A DNA stretch of 64,000 bases from Serratia sarumanii (lineage in GTDB: Bacteria > Pseudomonadota > Gammaproteobacteria > Enterobacterales > Enterobacteriaceae): positions 1-64,000 of the forward strand of contig NZ_CP124751.1 in NCBI RefSeq assembly GCF_029962605.1, written 5' to 3'. The notes beneath the pieces were generated by a model. It saw nothing but the letters and a program-made list of their open reading frames with translations. It searched no databases and was not told the DNA's origin. Shown here piece after piece: positions 1 through 9,033 of the stretch (within the stretch, counting starts at the first letter, position 1; each line of letters opens with the position of its first letter). The translations under genes were made by a program, and so were the position numbers.

Positions 1-864
1 GTGGCTGAACAGTCGAACAACCAATTTACTCATTATCGGCAGGTCAAGAACCCGAATCCGGAATTTACACCGCGTGAAGGGAAGAATACGCTGCCGTTCT
101 GTCGCAAGCTGATGGCTAAAGCCGAAGGCTTCACATCCCGTTTTGATTTCTCTATGCACGTTGCCTTTGCGCGATCGCTTGGTAAGCGCCGCCGTATGCC
201 TCCGCTTCTTCGCCGGCGGGCGATTGATGCGCTGTTGCAGGGGATGTGTTTCCACTATGATCCATTAGCTAATCGTGTACAGCGATCTATCACAAATTTG
301 GCCATCGAATGTGGATTAGCCACGGAGTCCCATAAGGGCAACTTGTCTATCACTCGGGCGACACGAGCCTTGTTCTTCATGTCCGAACTCGGGCTGATTA
401 CATATCATACGGAATATGATCCGCAGATAGGTTGTAACATCCCGACCGATATTACTTTCACACCGGCGCTGTTTTCTGCTCTAGACGTTTCCGACGTAGC
501 TGTTGTAGCTGCACGGCGTAGTCGTGTGGAATGGGAAAATAAGCAGCGTGAAAAACAGCACCTGTCACGCCTTGGAATGGACGAATTGATCGCAAAAGCC
601 TGGCGGTTCGTGCGCGAACGCTTCCGCAGCTATCAGTCCGAACGTAAGGCACACGGACTCCGTCGCGCTCGAGCTCGCCGCGATGCCGAGCGCACTCGCC
701 GCGATATTGAAACCATAGTGAAGCGACAGCTGACGCGTGAGATCGCTGAAGGGCGTTTCATTGGCAACCAGGCTGCAGTCTTCACTGAGGTGAAGCGACG
801 AGTTAAAGAGCGCATGCTCATGTCTAGGGGAAACTACACCCGCCTGGTACCTGATCCCACCTGA
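1..864 (+). CDS. repA: IncFII-type replication initiator RepA
   Basis: Initiator of RepFIIA/I-complex plasmids, which binds the adjacent origin in cis and starts theta replication with host DnaA. The 287-residue product is full length for the family. It shows the family signatures YRQVKNPNP near residue 13, [13 protein letters not shown] near 43, and the run from [17 protein letters not shown] (about 77) to ITRATRAL (about 118), followed by a basic C-terminal half rich in RRAR and KRRVKERM. The start is GTG at base 1. The upstream copy-control elements (CopA-like antisense RNA, leader peptide) fall outside the window. The origin region with a DnaA box follows directly. Assignment to RepFIIA RepA is from recognition of the protein; the exact incompatibility group needs the missing copy-control RNA. 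Confidence 0.93.
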   Translation: MAEQSNNQFTHYRQVKNPNPEFTPREGKNTLPFCRKLMAKAEGFTSRFDFSMHVAFARSLGKRRRMPPLLRRRAIDALLQGMCFHYDPLANRVQRSITNLAIECGLATESHKGNLSITRATRALFFMSELGLITYHTEYDPQIGCNIPTDITFTPALFSALDVSDVAVVAARRSRVEWENKQREKQHLSRLGMDELIAKAWRFVRERFRSYQSERKAHGLRRARARRDAERTRRDIETIVKRQLTREIAEGRFIGNQAAVFTEVKRRVKERMLMSRGNYTRLVPDPT

Positions 865-1033
865 ACCACCTTTTTATGATCCGGTTGACGCCGGAGGACC
901 CGTCACGCCTATCATACACAGCTGTTGAAAATTTGCACAAAACGACTTCTCGTGGTCGTGTTATTCACCGCTAGGTAGGCGTGAAAATATAGAAAAACCT
1001 ATCACCGACAATCAACTGATGTAATCAGAACAG

Positions 1034-1042
1034 TTATACACA
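1034..1042 (+). promoter_or_regulatory. DnaA box of the IncFII-like origin
   Basis: TTATACACA matches the DnaA box consensus TTATNCACA exactly and lies about 170 bp after repA, in the range expected for oriR of RepFIIA plasmids. Confidence 0.6.
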
Positions 1043-1234
1043 TATAACTGCAAGGGAAAGTTCCACAAAGCTACAATCGATAGATCCATAGAGTGCGAAA
1101 CGTGTATGTTTTAAGGTGCGTGGTTCCTTTTAAAGAACTAATGAATTCTTCTTTTAAAGACCTTTCTTTTCTTCATATAAAAATAAAACCTATTCATCGT
1201 CTGCCCTGTGGACAGACTCAAAAAATGTCCGCCC

Positions 1235-1259
1235 TTGCAGCGGGCATAGCCCGCGCCGG
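1235..1259 (+). repeat. Isolated copy of the leader hairpin-1 motif
   Basis: TTGCAGC, then a CGGGC-ATA-GCCCG stem-loop, then GCGCCGG. The same arrangement opens the conserved part of the leading-region leaders E2 and E4-E8, 24-40 kb away on the linear map. Only this first hairpin is recognisable here. It may be a relic, or a shared single-strand or priming signal placed by the origin. Confidence 0.4.
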
Positions 1260-1749
1260 TTCGGTATCGAGTACCTCCCATTGCTACGCAACGGGCCCCA
1301 TTAAGAAACATAAGTTAAAGCCGCTACGTAGCTGTTATAGCGATAAGAACAAGATACACGCCCGTAACCAGCCCTAACGGGCTGCTAACGCGGAGATACG
1401 CTCCAGCTGCGGCATAGCCTTGCTGGACCCACTCCGACGGCGTACAGAAGCTCCTGAAGCGCTGTAAGCTCGCTCGGTCTAGCAGGGCGAGGGGAGGATT
1501 GAGGCTCTATGAAAATATCGAACCGGCTTCGCCGGGCTACCGGCGACCCTAACCTGTCGCTGATATCTGTTTAGCCCATCTGTCGCCTACCTGTTACCCT
1601 CTTAATCTGATCGATAAGTGATCAATCAAATTTAGAGCTTGCTCAAAGTCAGGGTATGTTGGCGATTGATTCAAGGGGTTTGGGGTGCTATCAGGATAAA
1701 TCTTAAGTATATTAGGAATTTAGCAACTAACTTAACCAGACAGGCATTT

Positions 1750-2619
1750 ATGGCGACGTTGTTCATCGATCTACTTATCAAACCGCGCAAAAGATTTCGA
1801 GTTAAAACAACGTCTCAGGATGAGTTGACGCAGCAACTGGTGTTGTATGTGCAACGTCATTATCTGCGAGTGCCTGGCTGGGAGCTCTATAAGTATGGGC
1901 GTAGCTGGGGGTGTTTATGCCAGGTCGTGCCGCTTCCGTTCTTAGACTGGTTATCTTCGAACGAGAACTGCGCAAAGGCTAAAGAGATCGCTGAGACTTG
2001 CCGGCCGTTCGTAGAAGGTGCACGCAATACTGCCGTTCCGCCGATCGCTGTATATATTCCTTTAAGCTGGTTATGCATCATAATTCCGCCCCTGGAGCTC
2101 ATGCTTCGAGAACATTGGCAAACTCAACTCAGAACAACGCGGACGGCGCCAGATGTTGATAGCGATACATCCTTCAAACCGTCTGATTACTACCTGTTAT
2201 GCGAAGGACGGGCAATTCCTGACGTTTGGCAGCGGCATTTTGAATTATGTATGAAAAGAGGTATGCCGTTCATCGTTTTATGGCATTTTCCTCCTAAGCA
2301 GGCCAGATTTGCCTCACGCTACGACATTCTTTTTTCTTGGGAAACCTTAGTTAAAAACCATGGCCATGTATTTGATAACCCCGATTTTCCTGATATCACT
2401 ACGATCGTGACTAAACGTATTATGCAGTTATTGAGGGAGCGACGACATGAAGAAGGCTTTGGCCGGGTATCTTTGCAGAATGTACTTGGAGAAGGGCAAA
2501 TAAACATTTTAAAGTTAAGTTTTGAAGCTGCTGAACAGCTCACTCTTGAGCTGGTGAGATTGATCCAAGTGTTGATTAACGAAGCAGAAGTAAGTTTGCA
2601 GAATAACTTGTTAGGTTAA
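1750..2619 (+). CDS. Hypothetical protein between the two replicons
   Basis: I do not recognise this 289-residue protein. The frame is open from a TTG at 1639, but the ATG at 1750 (MATLFIDLL) is a more natural start; the segment before it has no visible ribosome site. Visible content includes one hydrophobic stretch near residues 85-100 (VYIPLSWLCIIIPPLE), a W/F-rich middle and a C-terminal half rich in E, L and R that could be helical. It ends just before a small terminator and the iterons of the second replicon, so it lies between repA and the Rep_3 initiator. That placement could mean a replication-linked role, but nothing in the sequence shows it. Confidence 0.5.
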   Translation: MATLFIDLLIKPRKRFRVKTTSQDELTQQLVLYVQRHYLRVPGWELYKYGRSWGCLCQVVPLPFLDWLSSNENCAKAKEIAETCRPFVEGARNTAVPPIAVYIPLSWLCIIIPPLELMLREHWQTQLRTTRTAPDVDSDTSFKPSDYYLLCEGRAIPDVWQRHFELCMKRGMPFIVLWHFPPKQARFASRYDILFSWETLVKNHGHVFDNPDFPDITTIVTKRIMQLLRERRHEEGFGRVSLQNVLGEGQINILKLSFEAAEQLTLELVRLIQVLINEAEVSLQNNLLG

Positions 2620-2663
2620 CAAAATAGATATCAATCAGTATGTTGGTTTTCCTTTCTAAGGAA

Positions 2664-2687
2664 AAGCCGCTTATGCGGATTTTTTAT
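2664..2687 (+). terminator. Terminator after the 289-residue hypothetical gene
   Basis: Short stem CCGC-TTAT-GCGG followed by a run of six T and further AT-rich bases, about 45 bp after the stop codon at 2619. Confidence 0.55.
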
Positions 2688-2734
2688 TTGGTCGTCAAAT
2701 AAGATCTTAGCATGAAGGCAGACCAGACAGATTC

Positions 2735-2840
2735 AGGTATGGGAAACACCTAAAGTAGGTTCTTGAAGTAGTGCTATCAGGGTATGGGAAATAGCACATG
2801 TTCTTAAAGGCCATAGTATGTGGGAAACGGCTAAAGTAGA
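2735..2840. repeat. Iterons on the 3' side of the Rep_3 gene
   Basis: Three copies of a motif close to TATGGGAAACRSCTAAAGTAG, at about 2739-2758, 2780-2799 and 2818-2839; the last overlaps the end of the initiator gene. They are in opposite orientation to the iteron block at 3612-3748, of which they are the reverse complement. A second, inverted iteron set suggests a copy-control (incC-like) array. Confidence 0.65.
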
Positions 2841-3541
2841 TGGGCTGGTTCAGGGGTTTTGGTTACGATCGTGAAAATAAGTTTGCCATCACCAGATTCA
2901 GACATCGTGGCCATCAAAGGGGTTTCTTTGCTGATCTTTTCCAGTGCAGGCTTGATAAATGTGCGTTTCATCTCGGCGAAGTTATCGCGCTGTGACTGTG
3001 GGAGCTGATAACGTTCGGCTAGCCAATCCGCGGTGGTGATCCAGATCCCGGACTTTCGATACTGGCATAGGCTTTCGTACAAGCGGATTGCCCTCACACT
3101 GTTGATTCGGCCGCAATCATAAAGGTTGTAGGTCGTGAATTGACTGCTTAGGTCCAGCAAATACGGCATTACCTTGTTGTTAAATTCTATGTTCCATGAA
3201 CCCCTTCCTCGCTTCAAGCCTGCCTCAGCAAGCCAGGGGCGTTTACGTTCTTCATATTCACCATCCGATGGGAAAAAGGTAACAGAGCTATTGGAAAGCG
3301 CGTCAATACCTTTCCTAACATCAGTGCTTGCAGTCGCCTGGCTAACCTTAAACAGGCGCTGATAATCAGCGACCCTGACAGTGAACGTGCCTGGATGCTC
3401 GTCTTGTCTGTAAGTTTCCATGAGGCACAACCACAGGACTCGCTTAGCCTGTAATGACAGATAATAGGCAGCTTCCGTTAGCTCGTTTGATTGAGCAATG
3501 GCAGGTCTGTTGGTTTTCACAATCCCTTTATTTTCAGTCAT
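2831..3541 (-). CDS. Rep_3/RepE-family replication initiator
   Basis: Initiator of iteron-controlled plasmids (pi/RepE/RepA Rep_3 superfamily). It binds its iterons as a monomer to open the origin and, in this family, represses its own promoter as a dimer. The 236-residue product shows the usual order: N-terminal ELTEAAYYLSLQAKRVLWL (about 20-38), FTVRVADYQRLF (about 53-64), the central IEFNNKVMPYLLDLSSQFTTY region (about 123-143), then RAIRLYESLCQYR (about 154-166) of the second winged helix. Length matches small members of the family. It is flanked on both sides by iterons of the TATGGGAAACAGCTAAAGTT type, which supports a working replicon. The plasmid therefore has two replicons, this one and the IncFII RepA. 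Confidence 0.85.
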   Translation of the reverse strand: MTENKGIVKTNRPAIAQSNELTEAAYYLSLQAKRVLWLCLMETYRQDEHPGTFTVRVADYQRLFKVSQATASTDVRKGIDALSNSSVTFFPSDGEYEERKRPWLAEAGLKRGRGSWNIEFNNKVMPYLLDLSSQFTTYNLYDCGRINSVRAIRLYESLCQYRKSGIWITTADWLAERYQLPQSQRDNFAEMKRTFIKPALEKISKETPLMATMSESGDGKLIFTIVTKTPEPAHLL

Positions 3542-3611
3542 ATGTTGTTCTATGGGTGGTTTGGATTTACCCCATAGTTACATTCGTTTTATAGCATGGT
3601 CAAGGCAAACT

Positions 3612-3748
3612 TTTGGTGATTCCCATACCTGAATTAACTTTAGCTATCCCCCATAGAAACTTTAGCTGTTTCCCATTCCAACTTAAGCTTTTACCCACAA
3701 TAACTTTGGCTGTTTCCCATACCTGCTTTATCCGTTTCCCATATTGAC
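3612..3748. repeat. Iteron array of the second origin
   Basis: About six imperfect direct repeats, roughly 22 bp apart, of AACTTTAGCTGTTTCCCATA: near 3618, 3637, 3659, 3681, 3702 and 3725. They lie upstream of the Rep_3 gene start at 3541. Repeats of this length and spacing are the binding sites of RepE/pi-type initiators. Confidence 0.8.
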
Positions 3749-3774
3749 AGCCCTGAGAGGCAAGCGTGACAAGG

Positions 3775-3870
3775 CTTTAGAGCATGTCTAAAAAGCATTT
3801 AAAATCTTTAAAAATCAAAAAAATCTTTAAAAAACATTACTGTGGATATGTTGATATCTAAACTATGGGA
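3775..3870. other. AT-rich segment with DnaA-like site, probable oriV opening region
   Basis: Runs of A and T with repeated AATCTTTAAAAA units sit beside the iteron array, and TGTGGATAT at 3841-3849 differs by one base from an inverted DnaA box. Iterons, an AT-rich region and a DnaA site together form a typical iteron origin. The rest of the gap to 4108 holds a CCACCGG-GTAA-CCGGTGG hairpin (about 3909-3926) and no gene. Confidence 0.55.
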
Positions 3871-4108
3871 AATACCAAAAGTTTCCTTCATGGAACTGCA
3901 GTAGCACCCACCGGGTAACCGGTGGGCCCCAAATCACTGCCTCAACAGCTCAGATCCTGCCTCAGAAACCCATGGTAGCTCTTTGTCTGTAAGCCAAGTG
4001 TCGCAACGGCTCGTTGCGATCTAGGCTCCTGTGGTGCGTCCAGCTTCGAAAAAAGACTGGTCTTAGCAGGATCGGGGGGGGAGGATCCTTTAAGATCCTC
4101 TATGGTTG

Positions 4109-6082
4109 CTATTTGATGAAAGGATTTCCTTTCGATTGGAGATACATCTGACCAAAAACATGTGATGCATAATCGTTGAGATGGCCAACATCCCTATACA
4201 CGCTCACTCCATTAACTTCTGTAGCACATCCAGTCTCTGAACATTGAACGTCTTTTATGTCAATAATCACTAGAGATGGATGTGATTTTTTTAATTCTTC
4301 AAATTTTTCATCAAACCATGAAGGAGAAGGCTTAGTATTGCGAAGTGAGTTGCATTCACCATTTTCAAAATCATTTCTTCCTATCAGTTTCCTTTTCAAA
4401 CAAAACTCATAGCCGTCTGGTCTATTAAATATTTCTTTCATTATCACCGGAGTGGAGCCTGCTTTTTCGATGATTGTAAGCGCTTCATTAATAGCAGAGC
4501 TTAATCTCTCTTTTGAAAGTTCTAAGGTACGGGTATCTCCTTGATTATTTATAATCTTATCGCTGACATACATTGGCCATAGCTCACCAATAATAACATA
4601 GTCATATTTATTATTTTCTATTTGTTCATAATATTGCTTAGTGTTTTCATGACAAGTTTCATAAACTGTATTAGAAAAGTGCCACCAATCAAACTGATAG
4701 AGACCTGGCAACGTTAAACAACTTGCTGTGCTTTTTGCAGTAATTGCTAAATTAGCATCTTTTGCTAAAGTCTCTAAGAACATCCAGTAGTGATTAGAGT
4801 TTGAATCTCCAATGAAGAATGCAGTCTTTTTTGGGGATTCAACTCCGAACGTACAGTGTTCGTTTGAATATTTTCCTTCGATTTCATCTGTAAGACAATC
4901 TGAACGATGTCCCGACATTTTTTTGTACTTTAATTCAAGGTTTGTTGCTGTGTTAAATGAACTTCCAAATCGCCATGGGAAGTAGTTTTGATTTTTTGCA
5001 ACAGAATATAGAACAATGCTTAATAATAATGGCGTTACAATTAATAAAAGTATTGATGCTTTTAGGTTTTTATTGCATTTCCGCAGGGGCATCTCTATAT
5101 AACTATAAGAAACACACGCAAGGAGTAATGATGATGTAAGTAATGAAATAAGCAGAAGTGAGTCGTTAAACACATCCATATAATGCAACAATGCCAGGCA
5201 AGGCCAGTGCCATAGGTAAAGAGAATATGAGCGTTTACCAATGGCTACGAGAGAATTTGATGCAAGCAACCTCGATGCATAGGATCTGGATGATTCACCA
5301 GAGAGGATTATAGCGCCAGTTGCTAATGCAACCACAAGGGTATACCCATTTGGGTAGCCAGATATTAATTCTGGAGACATTGAAAGAGTAATAATTAGAG
5401 ATAGTGATACGATACCAACAATATTGGATAGCTTATGTTCTATCCTAAATGAGGTAAATGCGATGCAACTGCCAATTTGCAATTCGAAGCAACGCGAGAA
5501 AAAATCATAGTATCTCACTTTACTAGTTGTATAGGATAGGTATAAAGAAACAATAAGAAAAACGGCTGTAATCACATAGTTTGCTAAAGCGACTTTGTCT
5601 TTTTGATAAGACTTTAGTGTAAAATACAGAATTACAGGGAATGTCAAATACCATTGCCACTCAATAGAGAGAGACCATGTATGAAGCAACAATAAGTAGC
5701 TGGAGTCTTCTGAAGCATAACTAGTTGTTACACCAGAAAAATACTGGTTTGATGTGAAGTACAGAACATTTTTTACGCTGTGCAGGAACGTGTTGTAATC
5801 GGCTGGAAGGTAAAAAATGCTACCGATAATTATAGAAATGAAAACGATGAGTAGCAGCGATGGTTGTAGTCGCCAAATTCTACGAGTATAAAAATCACTT
5901 AAATTAAATTTTTGGTCATTAGTTCCGTCTAAAATTATTTTGGATATCAAATATCCCGATATGACGAAAAATACATCAACACCGATGAATCCTGCAGGGA
6001 ATTGGCTTAGTCCCGCATGAAAAAAAATGACTAAAGCGACAGCTATAGCTCGTAAGCCGTCAATATCACTACGGTACTTCAT
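4109..6082 (-). CDS. OafA-type membrane acyltransferase with SGNH domain
   Basis: Probable O-acetyltransferase that modifies a surface polysaccharide. The N-terminal acyltransferase_3 half begins YRSDIDGLRAIAV and carries the FFHAG histidine and GVDVFFVISGYLIS signatures (about residues 20-50), followed by about ten membrane helices to near residue 370. The C-terminal half is an SGNH-like extracytoplasmic domain, with FIGDSNSNHYW (block I) and DVGHLNDYASHV (catalytic Asp-His block) near the end. The frame opens at a TTG at 6094, but ATG at 6082 has GAGG upstream and starts exactly at the family motif. It is AT-rich beside its neighbours and stands alone, which suggests separate acquisition. 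In the family such genes often change O-antigen and phage receptors; the substrate here is unknown. Confidence 0.85.
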   Translation of the reverse strand: MKYRSDIDGLRAIAVALVIFFHAGLSQFPAGFIGVDVFFVISGYLISKIILDGTNDQKFNLSDFYTRRIWRLQPSLLLIVFISIIIGSIFYLPADYNTFLHSVKNVLYFTSNQYFSGVTTSYASEDSSYLLLLHTWSLSIEWQWYLTFPVILYFTLKSYQKDKVALANYVITAVFLIVSLYLSYTTSKVRYYDFFSRCFELQIGSCIAFTSFRIEHKLSNIVGIVSLSLIITLSMSPELISGYPNGYTLVVALATGAIILSGESSRSYASRLLASNSLVAIGKRSYSLYLWHWPCLALLHYMDVFNDSLLLISLLTSSLLLACVSYSYIEMPLRKCNKNLKASILLLIVTPLLLSIVLYSVAKNQNYFPWRFGSSFNTATNLELKYKKMSGHRSDCLTDEIEGKYSNEHCTFGVESPKKTAFFIGDSNSNHYWMFLETLAKDANLAITAKSTASCLTLPGLYQFDWWHFSNTVYETCHENTKQYYEQIENNKYDYVIIGELWPMYVSDKIINNQGDTRTLELSKERLSSAINEALTIIEKAGSTPVIMKEIFNRPDGYEFCLKRKLIGRNDFENGECNSLRNTKPSPSWFDEKFEELKKSHPSLVIIDIKDVQCSETGCATEVNGVSVYRDVGHLNDYASHVFGQMYLQSKGNPFIK

Positions 6083-6158
6083 TTTTAACCTCAAAGTTGT
6101 TTTTTTCGTTTATATTATAATTTAATTCCGAGGTCAGATAAATATACAAGTTTACATT

Positions 6159-7421
6159 TTAAATTATTTTGGCAATCGGTATATCGCTTAATCGTGTGGT
6201 GTAGGAGGGAGAGAGTAATTCGCGGCGCATCTTCCAGGTTTTACTTATCCCTTGGCCGGCAAACCAGACTTTCCCCAGCCCGGAGTGATTTATGCCATCG
6301 ACGGCTTTCATCAATTGTTCGCTACCGGCGCGCGGTGGATGTTCGTCGAAGAGATCGATCTGGCCGGGTTTGTCACAGAAATCGTTAAGCATGATGCCCG
6401 CTTTTTGATAGCGAAAACCGTCACGCCAGATCGCATCGAGGGCTTTCACAGCCGCCGCAACAATGTCGCGGGTGTCTTGCGTGGCCAACATGAGCTGGAC
6501 GCTGTGGCTGTTGGCATAATAAGGCTCATGAGGTGCAAATGGGCTGGTTCGTGCAAACACTGAAATGTGCCGGCAGTATTGCCTCTCTCGGCGGAGTTTC
6601 TCGGCGGCCCGCTCGGCGTATTGGCACACCGCCTGGCGCATGTCCTGCAGCTGCGTGACGCGCTGGCCAAATGACCGGCTGACGATGATCTGCTGCTTTG
6701 CCGGCAGCGCATCGATCGAGATACACGGCACACCGTTTAGTTCACGCACGGTGCGCTCGAGCACAACCCCGAACGTCCTGCGTATCAACGCCTGGTTGCT
6801 GTCGGCAAGCTGCAGTGCAGTCGTGATCCCCATCGCAGCCAGCTTTTTGGTCAACTGGCGCCCACATCCCCACACTTCGCTGACCGGCACCAGCGCCATC
6901 AACCGTCGTTGCCGATCGCGGTTTGTCAGATCAACCACACCGCCGGTAGCCGGCCAGGTTTTTGCGGCGTGATTAGCCAGCTTTGCAAGGGTCATCGACT
7001 GCGCAATTCCAATGCCACAGCTGAGGCCTGTCTGCTGTAGAACGGTATTACGCACACGGTGGCCGTAGTCTTCGAATGACTCTGTGGCATCGATGCCGGC
7101 AACGTGAAGAAATGCCTCGTCGATGCTATAGATCGTCATCGCCGGCGCGAGGGATTCTAAAATCGTCATGCAGCGTGCCGACATGTCGCCGTACAAGGCA
7201 TAATTGCTTGAAAAGACAGTTACGTTTTGATTTTTAATGATTTCTCTGGCCTGAAAAAACGGCATGCCACGTTTCAGGCCGAGCTTTTTTCCCTCGCGGT
7301 TGATTGCCACCAGGGCGCCGTCGTTGTTCGAAAGAACAGCCACTGGACGCCCTTTAAGATCCGGACGGAAAACCTGTTCGCAGGCGCAGTACATCGAATT
7401 GACGTCAGCCAAGAGAAACAT
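6159..7421 (-). CDS. umuC: UmuC-like translesion DNA polymerase V subunit
   Basis: Y-family DNA polymerase, which with cleaved UmuD' copies across damaged template during the SOS response. The 420-residue product begins MFLLADVNSMYCACEQVF with the first catalytic Asp. It carries CMTILESLAPAM and YSIDEAF with the Asp-Glu catalytic pair, a helix-hairpin-helix region near ATGGVVDLTN to VWGCGRQLTKKLAAMG, and the C-terminal little-finger and beta-clamp binding region (QIDLFDEH near residue 355). The frame is open further upstream, but ATG at 7421 is two bases after the umuD stop and is preceded by GGTGA. It forms an operon with umuD under one LexA box. Plasmid copies of this pair (mucAB, samAB, rumAB, impAB) are well known. 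Confidence 0.95.
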   Translation of the reverse strand: MFLLADVNSMYCACEQVFRPDLKGRPVAVLSNNDGALVAINREGKKLGLKRGMPFFQAREIIKNQNVTVFSSNYALYGDMSARCMTILESLAPAMTIYSIDEAFLHVAGIDATESFEDYGHRVRNTVLQQTGLSCGIGIAQSMTLAKLANHAAKTWPATGGVVDLTNRDRQRRLMALVPVSEVWGCGRQLTKKLAAMGITTALQLADSNQALIRRTFGVVLERTVRELNGVPCISIDALPAKQQIIVSRSFGQRVTQLQDMRQAVCQYAERAAEKLRRERQYCRHISVFARTSPFAPHEPYYANSHSVQLMLATQDTRDIVAAAVKALDAIWRDGFRYQKAGIMLNDFCDKPGQIDLFDEHPPRAGSEQLMKAVDGINHSGLGKVWFAGQGISKTWKMRRELLSPSYTTRLSDIPIAKII

Positions 7422-7423
7422 GG

Positions 7424-7840
7424 TCACCTCACGAACGAGTGCAGGGCATGGATCACTACCCCGAAAATTTCCAGCGTTTCGGGATAAATAGGACTGTAGG
7501 CGGGATTCATCGGCGCCAGGCAAACCTTGGGCGTAAGCAGCAGCCGCTTGACGGTAAACTCACCGTCGACCGCGGCGATCACGATGCTGCCATGCACGGG
7601 TTTTTCAGCCCGATCTACGATCAGCAAATCTCCTGACAGTATGCCGCCATCGCTCATTGACTCACCCGTTGCGCGGATGAAATACGTGGCGGCCGGGTGT
7701 CTAATAAAATCATTTAAATCAATGGATTGCTCTATGTAATCGTCGGCAGGGCTGGGGAAACCTGCCGGGCATGGTGTCCCGTATAGCGGGAGTTTGACCG
7801 GTTGACCTGGTGAAAAAAAGTACAATTCTCTGGCATTCAT
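7424..7840 (-). CDS. umuD: UmuD-like SOS mutagenesis autoprotease
   Basis: Peptidase S24 family subunit of polymerase V, which cleaves itself when RecA filaments form. The 138-residue product has the probable cleavage site at A26-G27 (CPAGF), the nucleophile Ser61 in GESMSDGGI, and the general-base Lys98 in FTVKRLLL. Length matches UmuD/MucA. It is the first gene of the umuDC operon, with a perfect LexA palindrome 17 bp upstream of the ATG. On the same plasmid psiB and psiA encode the opposing activity of lowering SOS induction during transfer. Confidence 0.95.
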   Translation of the reverse strand: MNARELYFFSPGQPVKLPLYGTPCPAGFPSPADDYIEQSIDLNDFIRHPAATYFIRATGESMSDGGILSGDLLIVDRAEKPVHGSIVIAAVDGEFTVKRLLLTPKVCLAPMNPAYSPIYPETLEIFGVVIHALHSFVR

Positions 7841-7856
7841 AATAGTAATAATTTAT

Positions 7857-7872
7857 CTGTATATATATACAG
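7857..7872 (-). promoter_or_regulatory. LexA (SOS) box of umuDC
   Basis: CTGTATATATATACAG is a perfect palindrome of the CTGT-N8-ACAG type. It lies 17-32 bp upstream of the umuD start codon at 7840, where LexA would block the promoter. Confidence 0.92.
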
Positions 7873-7986
7873 TAAATCATAAACGAAACGTGCGCACACG
7901 CAAGCCTGAAACCGGGTCTCGTAGCGAGATCCGACGTAATATAATAATTTTCTGAGTGATTTTTTTCTGCAGCTTTTGGCGTTCCT

Positions 7987-8006
7987 CATGTGTGCTTGCA
8001 CACATG
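7987..8006. repeat. Palindrome between umuD and the SRAP gene
   Basis: CATGTGTGCTTGCACACATG is a perfect 10+10 inverted repeat just after the SRAP gene's stop. It has no T run on either side, so a protein-binding site is as likely as a terminator. TGTGGATAA (inverted perfect DnaA box) follows at 8021-8029. Confidence 0.45.
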
Positions 8007-8037
8007 ATATCCACCAAAACTGTGGATAACGCGCAGT

Positions 8038-8724
8038 TCAGACCGTTGGTGTATCAATGGCCAGGATGAGTGAGGGATTGTCATTGCGAACGGCGCCCAC
8101 AGCCGGCGAGACCGGTTGCCAGCTGAAATCCTCCGCTTGCAGGCTGTACACGTCAGCATGCATATGGCCAGAGGGCGGAACTAAGCTGGTATCGAGCCAG
8201 TCGCGCGCGGCAGCGGGTGGCAGCACCAGAGGACGTCGATCATGAATATCCGCCAGGCCGGCATGACTGGCGGCCGTGATAATGATAAAGCTGCCGCTGC
8301 CGTCGCTGGCTGCTACGTACAGCGCCGCAAAGAACAACGGCTGGCAAACGGCGCCACGGATAAAATAGGGCTGCTTCAGCCGTGGATTCTCCGTCGACTT
8401 TTTCCATTCGTACCAGCCCGATGCCGGCACCAGCGCGCGGCCATGCTTCCAGAGCGGGGCGAACATCCGGCTGTGCTCCGCGGTTTCAACGCGGGCATTG
8501 ATGAGCGGTGGTTTTCCCTGTTCACGCCACCATTCCGGTGCATAGCCCCAGTTGACCAGCGTCAGCTGCAGCTGGTCATCGTGGTGATGAAACACCGACA
8601 CTGGCGTGCCGGGGGCGACGTTATACCGTGCATGCCAGTCGCCGGCGGTGCTAACCGGCGTATCAAGCGCCAGGGCGGTGAGAAATTCGTCTCGGCAATG
8701 GAATTGTGCAAAACGGCCGCACAT
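8038..8724 (-). CDS. yedK: SOS-response-associated SRAP protein (YedK/HMCES family)
   Basis: Shields abasic sites in single-stranded DNA by forming a thiazolidine DNA-protein crosslink through its N-terminal cysteine. The 228-residue product starts MCGRF, so Cys2 is available after Met removal. It keeps NARVETAEHSRMF (Asn and Glu of the site), VPASGWYEWKK and the active-site His in IHDRRPLVLPP. Length fits the family. It lies after the umuDC operon on the same strand, with a palindrome between them, and I see no LexA box of its own. Pairing an abasic-site protector with polymerase V on a conjugative plasmid makes sense because plasmid DNA is single-stranded during transfer; that link is inference. 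Confidence 0.93.
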   Translation of the reverse strand: MCGRFAQFHCRDEFLTALALDTPVSTAGDWHARYNVAPGTPVSVFHHHDDQLQLTLVNWGYAPEWWREQGKPPLINARVETAEHSRMFAPLWKHGRALVPASGWYEWKKSTENPRLKQPYFIRGAVCQPLFFAALYVAASDGSGSFIIITAASHAGLADIHDRRPLVLPPAAARDWLDTSLVPPSGHMHADVYSLQAEDFSWQPVSPAVGAVRNDNPSLILAIDTPTV

Positions 8725-8852
8725 TGCGCCTCCTGACTTAAATAAACTAAGTGTAGAAAATTATTATAAACCTTGCACAATATATATAAATTCAACTCGA
8801 TTATTATGATAGTATTATAAATACTGTATTTTATGGGTTTGGTTTTTATTCC

Positions 8853-9026
8853 ATGATTAGAAATTTATTTTTCATCTCTATTTTCTTTGTCTTTGTGGCG
8901 TTCCTTGCGTCCATTGGTGGCTATTGGATGGTTTCGGGACTGGCTTTTATTAATTTATTTATTTGCTTGATTTTTATATTTATATTCTATGTGGTAAGGT
9001 TTTATAGATATAGAGGGGTGAGATGA
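8853..9026 (+). CDS. Small two-helix membrane protein (57 aa)
   Basis: Small open frame of 57 codons beginning MIRNLFFISIFF and ending RFYRYRGVR. It has two hydrophobic helices (about residues 4-24 and 27-49) joined by GGYWMVSG and a basic tail, as in a small inner-membrane hairpin protein. It ends 7 bp before the ATG of the 331-residue gene, and the AGGGGTGAGATGAAG at its end may supply that gene's ribosome site, so the two are probably co-transcribed. AT content is high. Function unknown; a small membrane protein heading a cluster of unknown genes could be an immunity or anchoring partner. Confidence 0.6.
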   Translation: MIRNLFFISIFFVFVAFLASIGGYWMVSGLAFINLFICLIFIFIFYVVRFYRYRGVR

Positions 9027-9033
9027 AGAAACT

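Larger units (their letters stand above)
865..1749 (+). other. IncFII-like origin (oriR) region
   Basis: Non-coding stretch following repA, where RepFIIA plasmids carry oriR. It holds a TTATACACA DnaA box at 1034-1042 and an AT-rich tract around 1110-1190, then a GC-rich, hairpin-rich part (1200-1570). A 94-codon open frame at 1093-1377 has no recognisable content and I do not call it. At 1235-1259 lies TTGCAGC followed by a GGGCATAGCCC hairpin, which resembles the start of the repeated leaders found at 24-42 kb. Confidence 0.6.

Noticed and set aside
1093..1377. 94-codon open frame in the IncFII origin region
   Set aside because: No recognisable content, poor start context, and it crosses origin hairpins; most likely chance.
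7987..8029. Third origin of replication (palindrome plus DnaA box)
   Set aside because: No iterons, initiator gene or AT-rich opening region beside them; one DnaA box can occur by chance.
8760..8852. LexA box upstream of the yedK gene
   Set aside because: ACTGTATTTTATGG has one half-site only; it lacks the second CAG half at the right spacing.
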